A stretch of 64,000 nt of DNA from Pseudobutyrivibrio xylanivorans (GCF_010906925.1 NZ_VTVE01000001.1:496001-560000), one strand, 5' to 3'; shown: positions 18,115 to 28,314, numbered from the stretch's first letter. The notes: a model not told the origin generated them from the letters alone. Translations and numbers: made by a program.

Positions 18115-19017
18115 ATGAGAAGCTTAATTTTTTTGGCAACTGATATTACAAATGGGACTATTTCGGCTGACGAATTAGTAGAGGATATTCAAAAGGGTGT
18201 TATACAACAACAGATTGAAAAGCTCATTCCACAGTTTTGGAGTTTCTTGTGGTGTGTAGTGTTATCTATAGTTGTATTTTTTATAGGTTCTCAGATTATA
18301 AAGGGAATTATCAAGCTAACAGCTAAGGCGTTGACTATTAGAAATGTTGATACAGGTGTAGCCACATTCTTAGAGTCAGTCCTTAGATGGATTTTATATA
18401 TTATTTTATTTACCATAATTCTTGGATTATTTGGAGTTACTACCACATCTATTTCTGCTGCTGTGGCAGGACTTGGTGTTACCATCGGTCTTGCGCTGCA
18501 GGGAGCTCTTTCAAATTTCGCCGGTGGCATTTTGATTCTTGTAATGCATCCATTTAGAGTCGGTGATTACATCATTGAGCATGCTACTAATCAAGAGGGT
18601 AGAGTAGAAAAAATCAATATCATTTACACTAGCCTTAAGATGATTGATGGTAGAATGGTGCAGATTCCTAATGGTACATTATCTTCAGCATCTCTTACTA
18701 ACTGTACTTCTATGACTAGAAGAATGTTCAATGAGACTGTTGGGATTAGCTATAGTTCTGACATTAAGAGAGCAAAGGAGATAATGGAGTACATTGCTAC
18801 ACAGCAGGACCACCGTATTTCCTCTGAGCCTATTTCTGTATTTGTAGCAGAGTTAGGAGAAAGTGCGGTTCAGATAGGTCTTCGTTTTTGGATCGAGACA
18901 GAGTATTACTGGGAGACAAAATGGAGAGTTCTAGAGCAAATAAAAGAACGTTTTGATAAGGCGGGGATTGAAATCTGCTTTAATCAGTTAGATGTTCACA
19001 TAAAAAAAGAAGATTAA
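18115..19017 (+). CDS. Small-conductance mechanosensitive channel (MscS family)
   Basis: A 300-residue membrane channel that opens under membrane tension and releases solutes at osmotic downshock. Three membrane segments lie at about 40-65, 82-110 and 115-150. The last is the pore helix, rich in Gly/Ala (AAVAGLGVTIGLALQGALSNFAGG). The MscS beta domain follows (FRVGDYI, VPNGTLSS-like IPNGTLSSASLTN), then an alpha/beta C-terminus. The N-terminus has about 35 residues before the first helix. Ribosome site GGCGGGAG. Confidence 0.93.
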   Translation: MRSLIFLATDITNGTISADELVEDIQKGVIQQQIEKLIPQFWSFLWCVVLSIVVFFIGSQIIKGIIKLTAKALTIRNVDTGVATFLESVLRWILYIILFTIILGLFGVTTTSISAAVAGLGVTIGLALQGALSNFAGGILILVMHPFRVGDYIIEHATNQEGRVEKINIIYTSLKMIDGRMVQIPNGTLSSASLTNCTSMTRRMFNETVGISYSSDIKRAKEIMEYIATQQDHRISSEPISVFVAELGESAVQIGLRFWIETEYYWETKWRVLEQIKERFDKAGIEICFNQLDVHIKKED

Positions 19018-19052
19018 TTTAGGAAGGACCCATATAGGGTTGGGCAGGAGTT

Positions 19053-21962
19053 TTGAACAAGGCATACGATTTATTAAAAGAAGAAAAGCTTGAAGGGCTT
19101 GATTCACTAGGCTTTATCTTTGAACACAAGAAGACTAAGGCAAGAATTTGTTTTATTTCTAACGACGATACTAACAAGGTGTTTTATATAGGATTCAGAA
19201 CACCACCAAAGGATTCTACAGGTGTGGCGCATATTGTGGAGCATACAGTTTTGTGTGGTTCTGATAAGTATCCAGTGAAGGATCCTTTTGTTGAGCTTGT
19301 AAAGGGAAGTCTTAACACATTTTTAAATGCTATGACTTACCCAGATAAAACAGTTTATCCTATTGCAAGCACTAATAACACTGATTATATGAATCTTATC
19401 GATGTGTATATGGATGCAGTTTTTCATCCAAACATTTACAAGTATCGTGAGATTTTTGAGCAGGAAGGATGGCACTATGAGATGGAGGATGCTGACAGCG
19501 AGCTGACCATCAATGGTGTTGTTTATAATGAAATGAAGGGTGCATATTCATCTCCTGATGATGTACTTTCACGTCAGATTCTCAATTCATTATTCCCAGA
19601 TACCACATATGCTATAGAGTCAGGTGGTGACCCAAAGGTAATCCCATCTCTTACATATGAGGATTTCCTTGCATTCCACAGCAAGTATTATCATCCTAGC
19701 AATTCCTATATTTACGTCTATGGAGATGTGGATATAGATGAGATGCTAGAGTATTTAGATAAAAAATATCTTTGCAAGTATGATTATCTTGAGGTTGATT
19801 CTGAGATTCAGATGCAGAAGCCTTTTGATAAGCCAGTTGATATTACACTGGATTATTCAATAGCTGCTGATCAGGATGTGGAGAACAATACCTTCCTTTC
19901 CTATAATGTGTGTATTGGTGATGTTTTAGATCCTAATATGTACAGAGCTTTTGATGTACTTAATTATGCGCTGGTATCTGCACCAGGTGCCCCTCTTTAT
20001 CAGGCACTTATTGATGCTGATATAGCAGAGGATGTTGAATGCTCATTTGAAGCATCTCAGAGACAGATGTATTTTTCTATTGTGGCACGCGGCGCCAACG
20101 AAGAAGACAAAGACAAGTTCGTTGAGACAATAGAGTCTACATTGAAGCGAGAGATTCAAAAGGGAATCGATAAGAAGACTCTATATGCATCTATAAATGG
20201 CGAGCAGTTTAGAGCTAGAGAGCTTGATTTTGGTAGCGCGCCAAAGGGACTTATAATAGGTCTTCAGCTTCTTGATAGCTGGCTCTATGACAAGGATAGA
20301 CCATTTATACATCTCCATGCAGTAGAGGTATTTGATAAAATTAAATCTAGAGTTGAGAATGGTCTTTTCGATTATATTGCTGATGTATATTTGCTTTCAA
20401 ATAATCACAAGTCAATTGTTACACTTCGTCCAAAGCAGGGGCTTACAGCAAAGGATGACGAGGAATTAAAGTCAAAGCTTGCAGCTAAAAAGGCTACTAT
20501 GACAGCAGAAGAGATTGCTGAGATTGTAGAGCATACAGCATACTTGAAAGAGTATCAGCAGACACCTAGCTCAAAAGAGGATTTGGCTAAGATACCTATG
20601 CTTACTAGATTCGATTTGACTAGAGAGGCTCGTCCGATAGATTTAGCTGTTTATGAGGAAAATGGAACTACCATTTTACATCACAAGGTTAGCACTAATG
20701 GTATTCACTACTTCAATATGGTGTTTGATATCAGTGATGTGACTTTATCAGATATTCCATATGTTTCCCTGTTAGAGCGCTTTATAGGCCTTATGGATAC
20801 TGAGCATTATACCTACACTGATTATACTAATGAGATGTATCTCCACACTGGTGGAATCACCACATCTACAACAGTACATGAGGTATTCGGTGAGCACGAC
20901 AAATACAAGATTTCCTTTGAGGTTCGCTCTAAGTTTATATATGATGAAGCAGATGCTGCTAGAGATTTAGTTATCGAGATGATTCGTCATACGATTTTCT
21001 CTGATGAAAAGAGATTAAGTGAGCTTATTACAGCAGAGAAATCTCATATAGAAGCAAACCTTAATGCAAAGGGCAATCAGGTGGCTGCAACTAGAGCTAG
21101 AAGCGGATTCTCCAAGAGAGCTATGATTTCTGATATGTCAAGCGGATTGGAGTTCTATAGGTTCTTGGTTGACCTAGAAGAAAACTTTGACAGCAAAAAA
21201 GACAAAGTTATATCTAAACTTAATAAACTTTGCGATACAATATTCTCTACAGAAAGATTAATCATTTCTTCTACTGGAAAGGCCGAGGCATTAGAGCAGG
21301 CCAGATCTCTTGTAAATGATATAAGACCTCTGTTGTCACAAACCAAGACTTCATTTGATGGTCAAGATGAGTATGAGCCACATCAGGTGAAGGAAGGTTT
21401 GAAGGATGCCTCACAGATTCAGTATGTGGCCATGGCTGGAGATTTTGTTAAAGCTGGATTTAAATATAACGGCGCGTACAGATTATTAAACACTATTCTT
21501 GGATATGATTACTTCTGGATAAAGGTTCGTGTCCAAGGCGGCGCCTATGGATGCAGTATGAATTGCAGCCGACAGGGCGATGTCGTATTTGTATCATACA
21601 GAGATCCAAATCTTCTTGAGACAATAAATGTATTTAAGGAGACAGGTGTTTATCTTAAGAATTTTGATGCTGATGATAGAGACATGACCAAATATATCAT
21701 TGGTACCATAAGTGGTATGGATACACCGCTTACTCCTTCTCAGAGAGGTTTACGTGGTCTTAATTGTTATCTTTCAGGGATTACCTTCGAGGATTTACAG
21801 AAGACTAGAAACGAAGTGCTAGATGCTACTGTAGAGGATGTTAGAGCCTTGGCTGAGCCTGTAGAGGCAGCTATCTCACAGCAGTATATCTGTGTGGTAG
21901 GAAACGAAAATGCAATAGAGGAGAATAGAGACATATTCACTTCTATTGAGAGTTTATATTAA
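19053..21962 (+). CDS. M16C-family metallopeptidase (PreP-like presequence protease)
   Basis: A 969-residue zinc peptidase of the insulysin/PreP type that degrades peptides inside a closing chamber. The inverted zinc motif HIVEH gives His60, Glu63 and His64, with the distal glutamate in NEMKGAYSSPDD. The C-terminal half contains the paired inactive M16 domain and the Arg/Tyr substrate region (QGGAYGCSM). The only usable in-frame start is TTG at 19053, since a stop codon lies just upstream. AGGAG stands only two bases before it, so translation may be weak. Followed by era after a repeat remnant. Confidence 0.92.
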   Translation: MNKAYDLLKEEKLEGLDSLGFIFEHKKTKARICFISNDDTNKVFYIGFRTPPKDSTGVAHIVEHTVLCGSDKYPVKDPFVELVKGSLNTFLNAMTYPDKTVYPIASTNNTDYMNLIDVYMDAVFHPNIYKYREIFEQEGWHYEMEDADSELTINGVVYNEMKGAYSSPDDVLSRQILNSLFPDTTYAIESGGDPKVIPSLTYEDFLAFHSKYYHPSNSYIYVYGDVDIDEMLEYLDKKYLCKYDYLEVDSEIQMQKPFDKPVDITLDYSIAADQDVENNTFLSYNVCIGDVLDPNMYRAFDVLNYALVSAPGAPLYQALIDADIAEDVECSFEASQRQMYFSIVARGANEEDKDKFVETIESTLKREIQKGIDKKTLYASINGEQFRARELDFGSAPKGLIIGLQLLDSWLYDKDRPFIHLHAVEVFDKIKSRVENGLFDYIADVYLLSNNHKSIVTLRPKQGLTAKDDEELKSKLAAKKATMTAEEIAEIVEHTAYLKEYQQTPSSKEDLAKIPMLTRFDLTREARPIDLAVYEENGTTILHHKVSTNGIHYFNMVFDISDVTLSDIPYVSLLERFIGLMDTEHYTYTDYTNEMYLHTGGITTSTTVHEVFGEHDKYKISFEVRSKFIYDEADAARDLVIEMIRHTIFSDEKRLSELITAEKSHIEANLNAKGNQVAATRARSGFSKRAMISDMSSGLEFYRFLVDLEENFDSKKDKVISKLNKLCDTIFSTERLIISSTGKAEALEQARSLVNDIRPLLSQTKTSFDGQDEYEPHQVKEGLKDASQIQYVAMAGDFVKAGFKYNGAYRLLNTILGYDYFWIKVRVQGGAYGCSMNCSRQGDVVFVSYRDPNLLETINVFKETGVYLKNFDADDRDMTKYIIGTISGMDTPLTPSQRGLRGLNCYLSGITFEDLQKTRNEVLDATVEDVRALAEPVEAAISQQYICVVGNENAIEENRDIFTSIESLY

Positions 21963-21979
21963 TGATAATTATTTGATGA

Positions 21980-22000
21980 GCTGGTAGGAGTAACCAGCGG
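21980..22000 (+). repeat. Collapsed copy (A) of the AG/GTA hairpin family, before era
   Basis: GCTGGT-AG-GA-GTA-ACCAGC-GG. This is the outer stem and small internal loop of the family with the whole inner arm missing, leaving an AGGAGTA loop. It ends 15 bases before the era start codon. The AGGAG in the loop is itself a possible ribosome-binding sequence, hidden when the stem forms. Confidence 0.7.
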
Positions 22001-22015
22001 ATTAGAGGATTTTAA

Positions 22016-22927
22016 ATGAGTGATAATTTTAAATCAGGTTTCGTTACAATAGTAGGTCGCCCAAATGTGGGCAAGAGCACATTGATGAATCATATCATTG
22101 GGCAGAAGATAGCCATCACAAGCAACAAGCCTCAGACAACAAGAAACAGAATACAGACTGTATATACAGATTCTGAGGTTGGCCAGATTGTTTTTCTTGA
22201 TACACCTGGCATGCATCAGGCTAAAAATAAGCTTGGCGAGTATATGATGACTGCAGCTAAGAGCACAATCAATGATGTGGATTTGATTTTGTGGCTCATC
22301 GAGCCTGATACAAAAGTTGGAGCAGGTGATAAGAAAATTGCAGAGCTTCTTGCTACAGCAGAGGCACCAGTAATTCTTGTTATCAATAAAATCGACATGG
22401 CTGATGGTGCCAAGGTAGGAGAGACTATTCAGGCATTCAAGGATTTATGTGATTTTATAGAGGTTGTACCTGTATCCGCACTTCACGGAGAGGGCTGTGA
22501 TGATTTACTTTCTACTATATTTAAGCACCTTCCAGAGGGACCAGCTTTTTACGACGAGGAGACTGTTACCAATCAGACTCTTAGAGAAATCACAGCAGAG
22601 ATTATCAGAGAGAAATCTCTTCACGCATTAAATGATGAGGTACCTCATGGTATTGCTATAGCAATTGATACCATGAAGGAGCGCCCAGGCAAAAAGCCAA
22701 TGTGGGATATTGAGGCGACTATAATTTGCGAGAAGAATTCTCATAAGGGAATTATAATAGGTAAGGGCGGTGCCATGATTAAGAAAATCGGCACCAACTC
22801 ACGTTACGAAATCGAGAAGCTCCTTGATGCCAAGGTCAATCTTAAGCTTTTTGTTAAGGTTAAAAAGGATTGGCGTGATAGCGACTATGAGCTGAAGAAT
22901 TTTGGATATAAAAAAGAGGACATTTAA
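22016..22927 (+). CDS. era: GTPase Era
   Basis: Essential GTPase that binds the 3' end of 16S rRNA and helps mature the 30S subunit. The 303-residue protein has the P-loop GRPNVGKS (14-21), switch II DTPGMH, NKID, and a C-terminal KH RNA-binding domain with GKGGAMIKKIG. Start preceded by AGAGGA. It heads the conserved era-recO-glyS order. A collapsed family repeat stands right before it. Confidence 0.97.
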   Translation: MSDNFKSGFVTIVGRPNVGKSTLMNHIIGQKIAITSNKPQTTRNRIQTVYTDSEVGQIVFLDTPGMHQAKNKLGEYMMTAAKSTINDVDLILWLIEPDTKVGAGDKKIAELLATAEAPVILVINKIDMADGAKVGETIQAFKDLCDFIEVVPVSALHGEGCDDLLSTIFKHLPEGPAFYDEETVTNQTLREITAEIIREKSLHALNDEVPHGIAIAIDTMKERPGKKPMWDIEATIICEKNSHKGIIIGKGGAMIKKIGTNSRYEIEKLLDAKVNLKLFVKVKKDWRDSDYELKNFGYKKEDI

Positions 22928-22930
22928 TAA

Positions 22931-23656
22931 ATGGGACTTGTGACCATTACGGGAATTGTATTATCAAGCTCCGATGTAGGTGAATTCGATAAACGGCTTG
23001 TGATTCTAACAAAAGAATCTGGGCGAGTGACAGCCTTTGCTAAGGGGGCAAGGCGACCGAACAACCCGCTTATTGCAGCATGTTCACCTTTTTGCTTTGG
23101 AACATTTGACGCCTTCGAGGGAAGGAATTCCTACCATATAAGCAAGGCTAATATTACCAATTACTTTAGGGATTTAGTTACAGACTACGAAAAGGTATGT
23201 CTTGGCTCATATTTTTTAGAAGTTGCAGATTATAATTCTGTGGAGGGGGTAGATGAGAAGGCTCGTCTGGCTCTTTTGTATCAGAGTCTTAAGGCTTTAG
23301 AGTCTGGTAAATTTTCCAACAGACTTCTAAAGAATATTTACGATTTAAAATCCTGGGTATTAAATGGAGAATACCCAAATGTATTTCAGTGTATGCTCTG
23401 TGGGCGCACTGATTCTCTTAAATATTTTTCCATAAAACATCATGGTATGCTCTGTAGTGATTGTGGTTCTATGGAAGCTGGGATAGAAATAGGACAATCA
23501 ACACTATATGCTATGCAATTCATTGTTTCATCTAAGATAGAAAAGTTGTATACTTTTGTTTTGAATAATGAAACTGAAGAAGAATTGACTAGAATTTTAG
23601 CGAGTTATCGATTAAACTATATCTCGCATAAATATAAGAGTGAGGAATTTTTATGA
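22931..23656 (+). CDS. recO: DNA repair protein RecO
   Basis: RecO loads RecA with RecR at single-stranded gaps. The 241-residue protein has an N-terminal OB fold (TGIVLSSSDVGEFDKRLVILTKESGRVTAFAKGARRPNNP) and a C-terminal helical part with a four-cysteine zinc site (CMLCGRTD...CSDCG, about residues 154-177). Three bases separate it from era and it overlaps the next gene by four bases (ATGA), so the three are co-translated. Confidence 0.95.
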   Translation: MGLVTITGIVLSSSDVGEFDKRLVILTKESGRVTAFAKGARRPNNPLIAACSPFCFGTFDAFEGRNSYHISKANITNYFRDLVTDYEKVCLGSYFLEVADYNSVEGVDEKARLALLYQSLKALESGKFSNRLLKNIYDLKSWVLNGEYPNVFQCMLCGRTDSLKYFSIKHHGMLCSDCGSMEAGIEIGQSTLYAMQFIVSSKIEKLYTFVLNNETEEELTRILASYRLNYISHKYKSEEFL

Positions 23657-24465
23657 CACGTAAGACACCAGGAGGTAAAACTTCCGGTATGCGTAGCAGA
23701 AGTACAGCCGCAAGACCTGCCGCAAGACCTGACAGGCAAGGGGCACTTTCACAGCAGTTAAAGGAAGCACGAAGAAAAAAGAGACAAAAGCAGGTTATGC
23801 GCAACCGACTTATATTCGGCGGCGGATGTGTGGCAGTCCTACTAATCATTATTTTATTAATTGTAAAATTATTTGGATTTATTTCAGGCGTAGGTAAAAA
23901 GGCAGAGACCTCTACTATTACATTTGACAAAGATGGTAAGGTGGTTTTTGAGGAGGTAGTGGATTTTGATACAGAAGTCTACTCTAAGTCAGACCTAAAA
24001 GACTATACCAATGATATGATATCTAGCTATAACGATGCTAATGAAGACGATTCTATCAAGCTTAACAAGGTATCGGTTTCAGACAACAAGGCATACGTTA
24101 AGACTACATACAAGGATGTAGCAACATACAGTGGATTCACCTCATACCAGACTTTTAATGACACATATGAGAGCGCAATAGAGGCTGGATATGATTTCAA
24201 TACTAAATATTCAATGCTTAATGAGGGTACAAAGGATTCAGCTCCAACTCTTACAGAGAGCCAGTCAGTTGATACTGATACAGTCTTTGCAGGTAAGAGG
24301 GTAGTGGCAGTTAATGAAAATGTCACTGTTGTTGTGCCAGGTATAATTGAATATGTATCTGATGCCAATGTTGAGGCGATTTCAAACAATACAATTAAGA
24401 TTTCTCCTGCTGATGGAAACAATGATTCTACTAGTCTTGTATACATTGTTTACAGAGCAGAATAA
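23653..24465 (+). CDS. Membrane-anchored protein of unknown function
   Basis: A 270-residue protein. The first 55 residues are strongly basic and low in complexity (many R, K, T), then one membrane helix (about 57-80), then an acidic outer domain of about 190 residues with many Thr, Ser and Asp. No catalytic motif or lipobox is visible. The topology is basic end inside, folded domain outside. The gene overlaps recO by four bases and precedes glyS by 27. I recognise no family beyond similar hypothetical proteins expected in Lachnospiraceae. Confidence 0.75.
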   Translation: MTRKTPGGKTSGMRSRSTAARPAARPDRQGALSQQLKEARRKKRQKQVMRNRLIFGGGCVAVLLIIILLIVKLFGFISGVGKKAETSTITFDKDGKVVFEEVVDFDTEVYSKSDLKDYTNDMISSYNDANEDDSIKLNKVSVSDNKAYVKTTYKDVATYSGFTSYQTFNDTYESAIEAGYDFNTKYSMLNEGTKDSAPTLTESQSVDTDTVFAGKRVVAVNENVTVVVPGIIEYVSDANVEAISNNTIKISPADGNNDSTSLVYIVYRAE

Positions 24466-24492
24466 ATAAAGATACGAGAGGAAATATAATTT

Positions 24493-25890
24493 ATGGAAAA
24501 GACAATGGACAAAATTATTGCTCTTGCTAAAGCGAGAGGCTTTGTATACGCAGGTTCCGAAATTTACGGTGGTCTTGCTAATACATGGGATTATGGCAAT
24601 CTTGGCGTTGAGCTTAAGAACAATGTTAAGAAAGCATGGTGGCAGAAGTTCGTTCAGCAGAACCCATACAATGTTGGTGTTGACTGTGCCATCCTTATGA
24701 ATCCACAGACATGGATTGCATCTGGTCACCTTGGTTCTTTCTCAGATCCACTTATGGATTGTAAAGAGTGCCACGAGCGTTTCAGAGCTGACAAGATTAT
24801 TGAGGACTTTGCTGCAGAGAACAATATCGAGCTAAAGTCATCAGTTGATGGTTGGAGCAAGGAAGAGATGAAGGAATTCATCGATAGCAATAATGTTCCA
24901 TGTCCTACATGTGGCAAGCACAACTTCACAGACATCCGTGAGTTCAACCTTATGTTTAAGACTTTCCAGGGTGTTACTGAGGATGCTAAGAATACAGTTT
25001 ACCTTCGTCCTGAGACAGCACAGGGTATTTTTGTAAACTTCAAGAATGTACAGCGTACATCTAGAAAGAAAGTACCATTTGGTATTGGACAGATTGGTAA
25101 GTCATTTAGAAATGAGATTACACCTGGTAACTTCACATTCCGTACTCGTGAGTTTGAGCAGATGGAGCTTGAGTTCTTCTGCAAGCCTGGTACACAGGAT
25201 GAGTGGTTCCAGTATTGGAGAAGCTTCTGTCGTGACTGGCTTATCAGCCTTGGCATGAAAGAGGATGAGATGCGTCTTCGTGACCATGATCCTGAGGAGC
25301 TTTCATTCTACTCAACAGGAACTACTGATATCGAGTTCTTGTTCCCATTCGGTTGGGGTGAGCTTTGGGGAATCGCCAGCCGTACAGATTATGACCTTAC
25401 TCAGCATCAGAATGTTTCAGGTCAGGATCTTACATACTTCGATGATGAGACCAATGAAAAGTATCTTCCTTATGTTATCGAGCCATCACTTGGTGCTGAC
25501 CGTGTAGTTCTTGCATTCCTTTGTGCAGCATACGATGAGGAAGAAGTTGGTAAGGATGGAAAGAGCGATATTCGTACAGTACTTAGATTCCATCCAGCAC
25601 TTGCACCAGTTAAGATCGGTGTGCTTCCACTTTCAAAGAAGCTTAATGAGGGAGCAGAGAAGGTATTTACAGAGCTTTCTAAGAAATACAATTGTGAATT
25701 TGATGACAGAGGAACAATCGGAAAGCGTTATCGTCGTATGGATGAGATTGGTACACCATTCTGTATCACATATGACTTCGATTCTGAAGAGGATCACATG
25801 GTTACAATTCGTCACCGTGATTCTATGGAGCAGGAAAGAATCGCAATCGCTGACTTAGATTCATACTTTGCAGATAAGTTCGAATTTTAG
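24493..25890 (+). CDS. glyS: Glycyl-tRNA synthetase, dimeric (alpha2) type
   Basis: Charges tRNA-Gly with glycine. The 465-residue class II synthetase is of the single-chain type rather than the GlyQ/GlyS heterotetramer. Motif 1 lies near [10 protein letters not shown], motif 2 is [27 protein letters not shown], and motif 3 is [10 protein letters not shown]. The C-terminal anticodon-binding domain starts near [13 protein letters not shown] CxxC...CxxC zinc pair is present (CKECH, CPTC). The spacer before it is too short for a T-box leader. Confidence 0.96.
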   Translation: MEKTMDKIIALAKARGFVYAGSEIYGGLANTWDYGNLGVELKNNVKKAWWQKFVQQNPYNVGVDCAILMNPQTWIASGHLGSFSDPLMDCKECHERFRADKIIEDFAAENNIELKSSVDGWSKEEMKEFIDSNNVPCPTCGKHNFTDIREFNLMFKTFQGVTEDAKNTVYLRPETAQGIFVNFKNVQRTSRKKVPFGIGQIGKSFRNEITPGNFTFRTREFEQMELEFFCKPGTQDEWFQYWRSFCRDWLISLGMKEDEMRLRDHDPEELSFYSTGTTDIEFLFPFGWGELWGIASRTDYDLTQHQNVSGQDLTYFDDETNEKYLPYVIEPSLGADRVVLAFLCAAYDEEEVGKDGKSDIRTVLRFHPALAPVKIGVLPLSKKLNEGAEKVFTELSKKYNCEFDDRGTIGKRYRRMDEIGTPFCITYDFDSEEDHMVTIRHRDSMEQERIAIADLDSYFADKFEF

Positions 25891-25908
25891 TATAGGAGGA
25901 GAGATGCT

Positions 25909-26601
25909 ATGGAAAACGTTAATGTTGCGGGAGTAGACTACAACGAAGTCGAGATTTCTAACACAGAAAAGCCAGCTGAGCCACCAGTTCAACCAGTTCC
26001 TACTGTGGCTCCAGCTGTTGACAATGGCGAGGATTTATTAATCGCCCAGATAGACGCTTTCAGAGAAAAGGCTACACAGCTTCAGCAGCTTATTGCAGCT
26101 AAAGAGCAAAAGGCAGCAGAGCTTGAAGCCCTCGTAAGAGAAAAGGAAGCAATCAATGTTAAGCTTCAGGATGAGCTTAGCAGAAAACAAGAAGAAGCGG
26201 ACACCTTAGTTGCTGATGTTGAGACTCAGGTAGATAGAATGATGCAGGTTGTTAAAAACAACATGGATCAATTAGAGCTTGACATTAAGGGACAGGTGAA
26301 CGATAATCAAGAGTCCTATGAAGAACACAATAGAAATCTTCAGGACACTTTACGTAGTGTCTCAGATGGCTTAGATACTATTCAGAATGAGCTTTCAGAG
26401 AAGACTCACTCTGAGTCTGTTCATCTTTATCGCTTGATTCAGGATTTACTGAAGGAGCATGACAATAGCGAAGAACAGGCAGTACAGGCTTTAGAACACT
26501 ACGGCTCACTTAAGAAGTTATCAATAGTTATTATTATTTTACTTTTACTCACAATGGGTGTTTCAGTAGCAGCATTTATTTTTTCGCTTGGTATTTTTTA
26601 G
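25909..26601 (+). CDS. Coiled-coil protein with C-terminal membrane anchor, unknown function
   Basis: A 230-residue protein. It begins with a Pro/Val-rich acidic segment (about 20-42), followed by a long coiled coil rich in E, K, Q, L and A (about 45-185), and ends in a single hydrophobic helix (about 206-229) that would anchor it by its tail, leaving the coiled coil in the cytoplasm. Ribosome site TAGGAGGAGAG. It follows glyS by 18 bases and precedes the pyrophosphatase gene by 36. No family recognised; a structural or septum-associated role is only a guess. Confidence 0.75.
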   Translation: MENVNVAGVDYNEVEISNTEKPAEPPVQPVPTVAPAVDNGEDLLIAQIDAFREKATQLQQLIAAKEQKAAELEALVREKEAINVKLQDELSRKQEEADTLVADVETQVDRMMQVVKNNMDQLELDIKGQVNDNQESYEEHNRNLQDTLRSVSDGLDTIQNELSEKTHSESVHLYRLIQDLLKEHDNSEEQAVQALEHYGSLKKLSIVIIILLLLTMGVSVAAFIFSLGIF

Positions 26602-26637
26602 TAGCCCCCCTGAGTAAAAGTGAGTCATGGAGGTTTT

Positions 26638-28281
26638 ATGCCAAATAAGGTTTTTGTTATCGGTCACAAGAATCCAGATACCGATAGTATTTGTGCAGCT
26701 ATAGCTTATGCTAACCTAAAGAATACTTTAAGCTCAGAGGAAGAATACGTTCCTAAAAAGGCAGGTTCCCTTAATGAGGAGACCCGCTATGTATTACAGA
26801 GATTTAATGTAGATGAGCCAGAGACTATATCAGATGTAGGCGCTCAGCTCATGGATATTGAATACAGACGCCTTGAGGGTGTCGATGGCCATATCTCCCT
26901 TAAAAAGGCCTGGGAGAAGATGCTTGATAAAGACGTTGCCACACTTCCAGTTGTTGGAAAGACTGGCAAGCTTGAGGGCGTTATTGTCAATGGTGATATT
27001 GCCTACTCTTATATGGATGTTTATGACAACAATATCCTTTCAAGAGCCCGTACACAGTACAGCAATATCATCGGTACATTGAATGGAAGACTTGTTACAG
27101 GTAATCCACATGCTTATTTTGTAAAGGGTGCAGTAGTAATTGCATCAAACAACAGAGAAGGTCTTAAGGAAGACATCAATCGTGACGATTTAGTTATTGT
27201 TGGTAGCATTCCTGAGCGCCAGATTATTTGTATTGAGGCTGGATGCAGCTGCCTTATTGTATGTGGTTGCAGTGGCGTAGAGGAGAGAGTAGCTCAGCTT
27301 GCTGAGGAGCATCAGTGTGTTGTTATCACAACTGAGTATGACACTTTCACAGTTGCCAGACTTATTCACCAGTCTATGCCTGTACGTCAGTTTATGAAGA
27401 CAGAGGACATCATTAGCTTTGAGCTTGATGACTATGTAGATGACGTTAGGGATATTATGAAGACTGTTCGTCACCGAGATTTCCCAATCCTCGATGAGAA
27501 TAGACACTATGTTGGTATGGTATCACGTCGTCTTCTCTTAAATATGCAGAAGAAACGAGTGATTTTAGTAGATCATAATGAAAAGACTCAGGCTGTTGAT
27601 GGTATTGATCAGGCAGAGGTTCTTGAAATTATTGATCACCATAGACTTGGTTCATTGGAGACTGTTTCTCCAATTCTTTTCAGAAACCAACCGCTTGGAT
27701 CTACAGCTACAATTGTTTCTCTAATGTATGATGAGAGGGGAGTTGAGATTCCAAAGCATATTGCAGGATTATTGTGTTCTGCAATTTTATCAGATACCTT
27801 GATGTTCAGATCACCTACATGTACAACTGTTGATGAAAAGCAGTGCACTAAGTTGGCAAAGATCGCTGGGGTAGAAATCGAAGAGCTTGCTACATCAATG
27901 TTTGAGGCAGGTAGCGATTTCAAGGGTCGTACAGCTGAGCAGATTTTCAATCAGGATTACAAGGTATTTTCGAGTGAGGATGTTAAATTTGGCGTGGCTC
28001 AGGTTAGTTCTATTTCAAAGAGTCAGTTAAATTCAATTAAGTCCGATCTTCAAGCTTACATGAATACTGTACTTAACTCATCAGATTTAAATGCTGTGTT
28101 TGTTATGCTTACAGATATTCTTGATGAGACAACAGAGCTTCTATTCGTTGGCGGGGAGGCTGACAAAATAATTGCCGATGCTTTTAGAATGCCTGTTGCT
28201 GCGGAGAGTTATGTATTAAAGGGTGTTGTTTCGCGTAAGAAGCAGCTTATTCCAGCTATTATGGAGTCTCTGCAGGAATAG
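26638..28281 (+). CDS. Manganese-dependent inorganic pyrophosphatase with CBS and DRTGG domains
   Basis: Family II pyrophosphatase, hydrolysing PPi to drive biosynthesis. The 547-residue chain starts with the DHH motif GHKNPDTDS (His10, Asp14, Asp16). It is split by an insert of CBS, DRTGG and CBS domains (about 65-310), then resumes with DHHRLG and the DHHA2 domain with SDTLMFRSPT and the RKKQ end. In characterised relatives the insert binds adenine nucleotides, which inhibit or activate the enzyme. An upstream in-frame GTG (26620) exists, but GGAGG directly before the ATG at 26638 decides the start. Confidence 0.93.
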   Translation: MPNKVFVIGHKNPDTDSICAAIAYANLKNTLSSEEEYVPKKAGSLNEETRYVLQRFNVDEPETISDVGAQLMDIEYRRLEGVDGHISLKKAWEKMLDKDVATLPVVGKTGKLEGVIVNGDIAYSYMDVYDNNILSRARTQYSNIIGTLNGRLVTGNPHAYFVKGAVVIASNNREGLKEDINRDDLVIVGSIPERQIICIEAGCSCLIVCGCSGVEERVAQLAEEHQCVVITTEYDTFTVARLIHQSMPVRQFMKTEDIISFELDDYVDDVRDIMKTVRHRDFPILDENRHYVGMVSRRLLLNMQKKRVILVDHNEKTQAVDGIDQAEVLEIIDHHRLGSLETVSPILFRNQPLGSTATIVSLMYDERGVEIPKHIAGLLCSAILSDTLMFRSPTCTTVDEKQCTKLAKIAGVEIEELATSMFEAGSDFKGRTAEQIFNQDYKVFSSEDVKFGVAQVSSISKSQLNSIKSDLQAYMNTVLNSSDLNAVFVMLTDILDETTELLFVGGEADKIIADAFRMPVAAESYVLKGVVSRKKQLIPAIMESLQE

Positions 28282-28314
28282 CTAAAATTTTATTAGTATG
28301 AGGCAAAATACATT

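Noticed and set aside
24466-24492. T-box riboswitch for glyS
   Set aside because: Only 27 bases separate glyS from the upstream gene; no stem I or T-box sequence.
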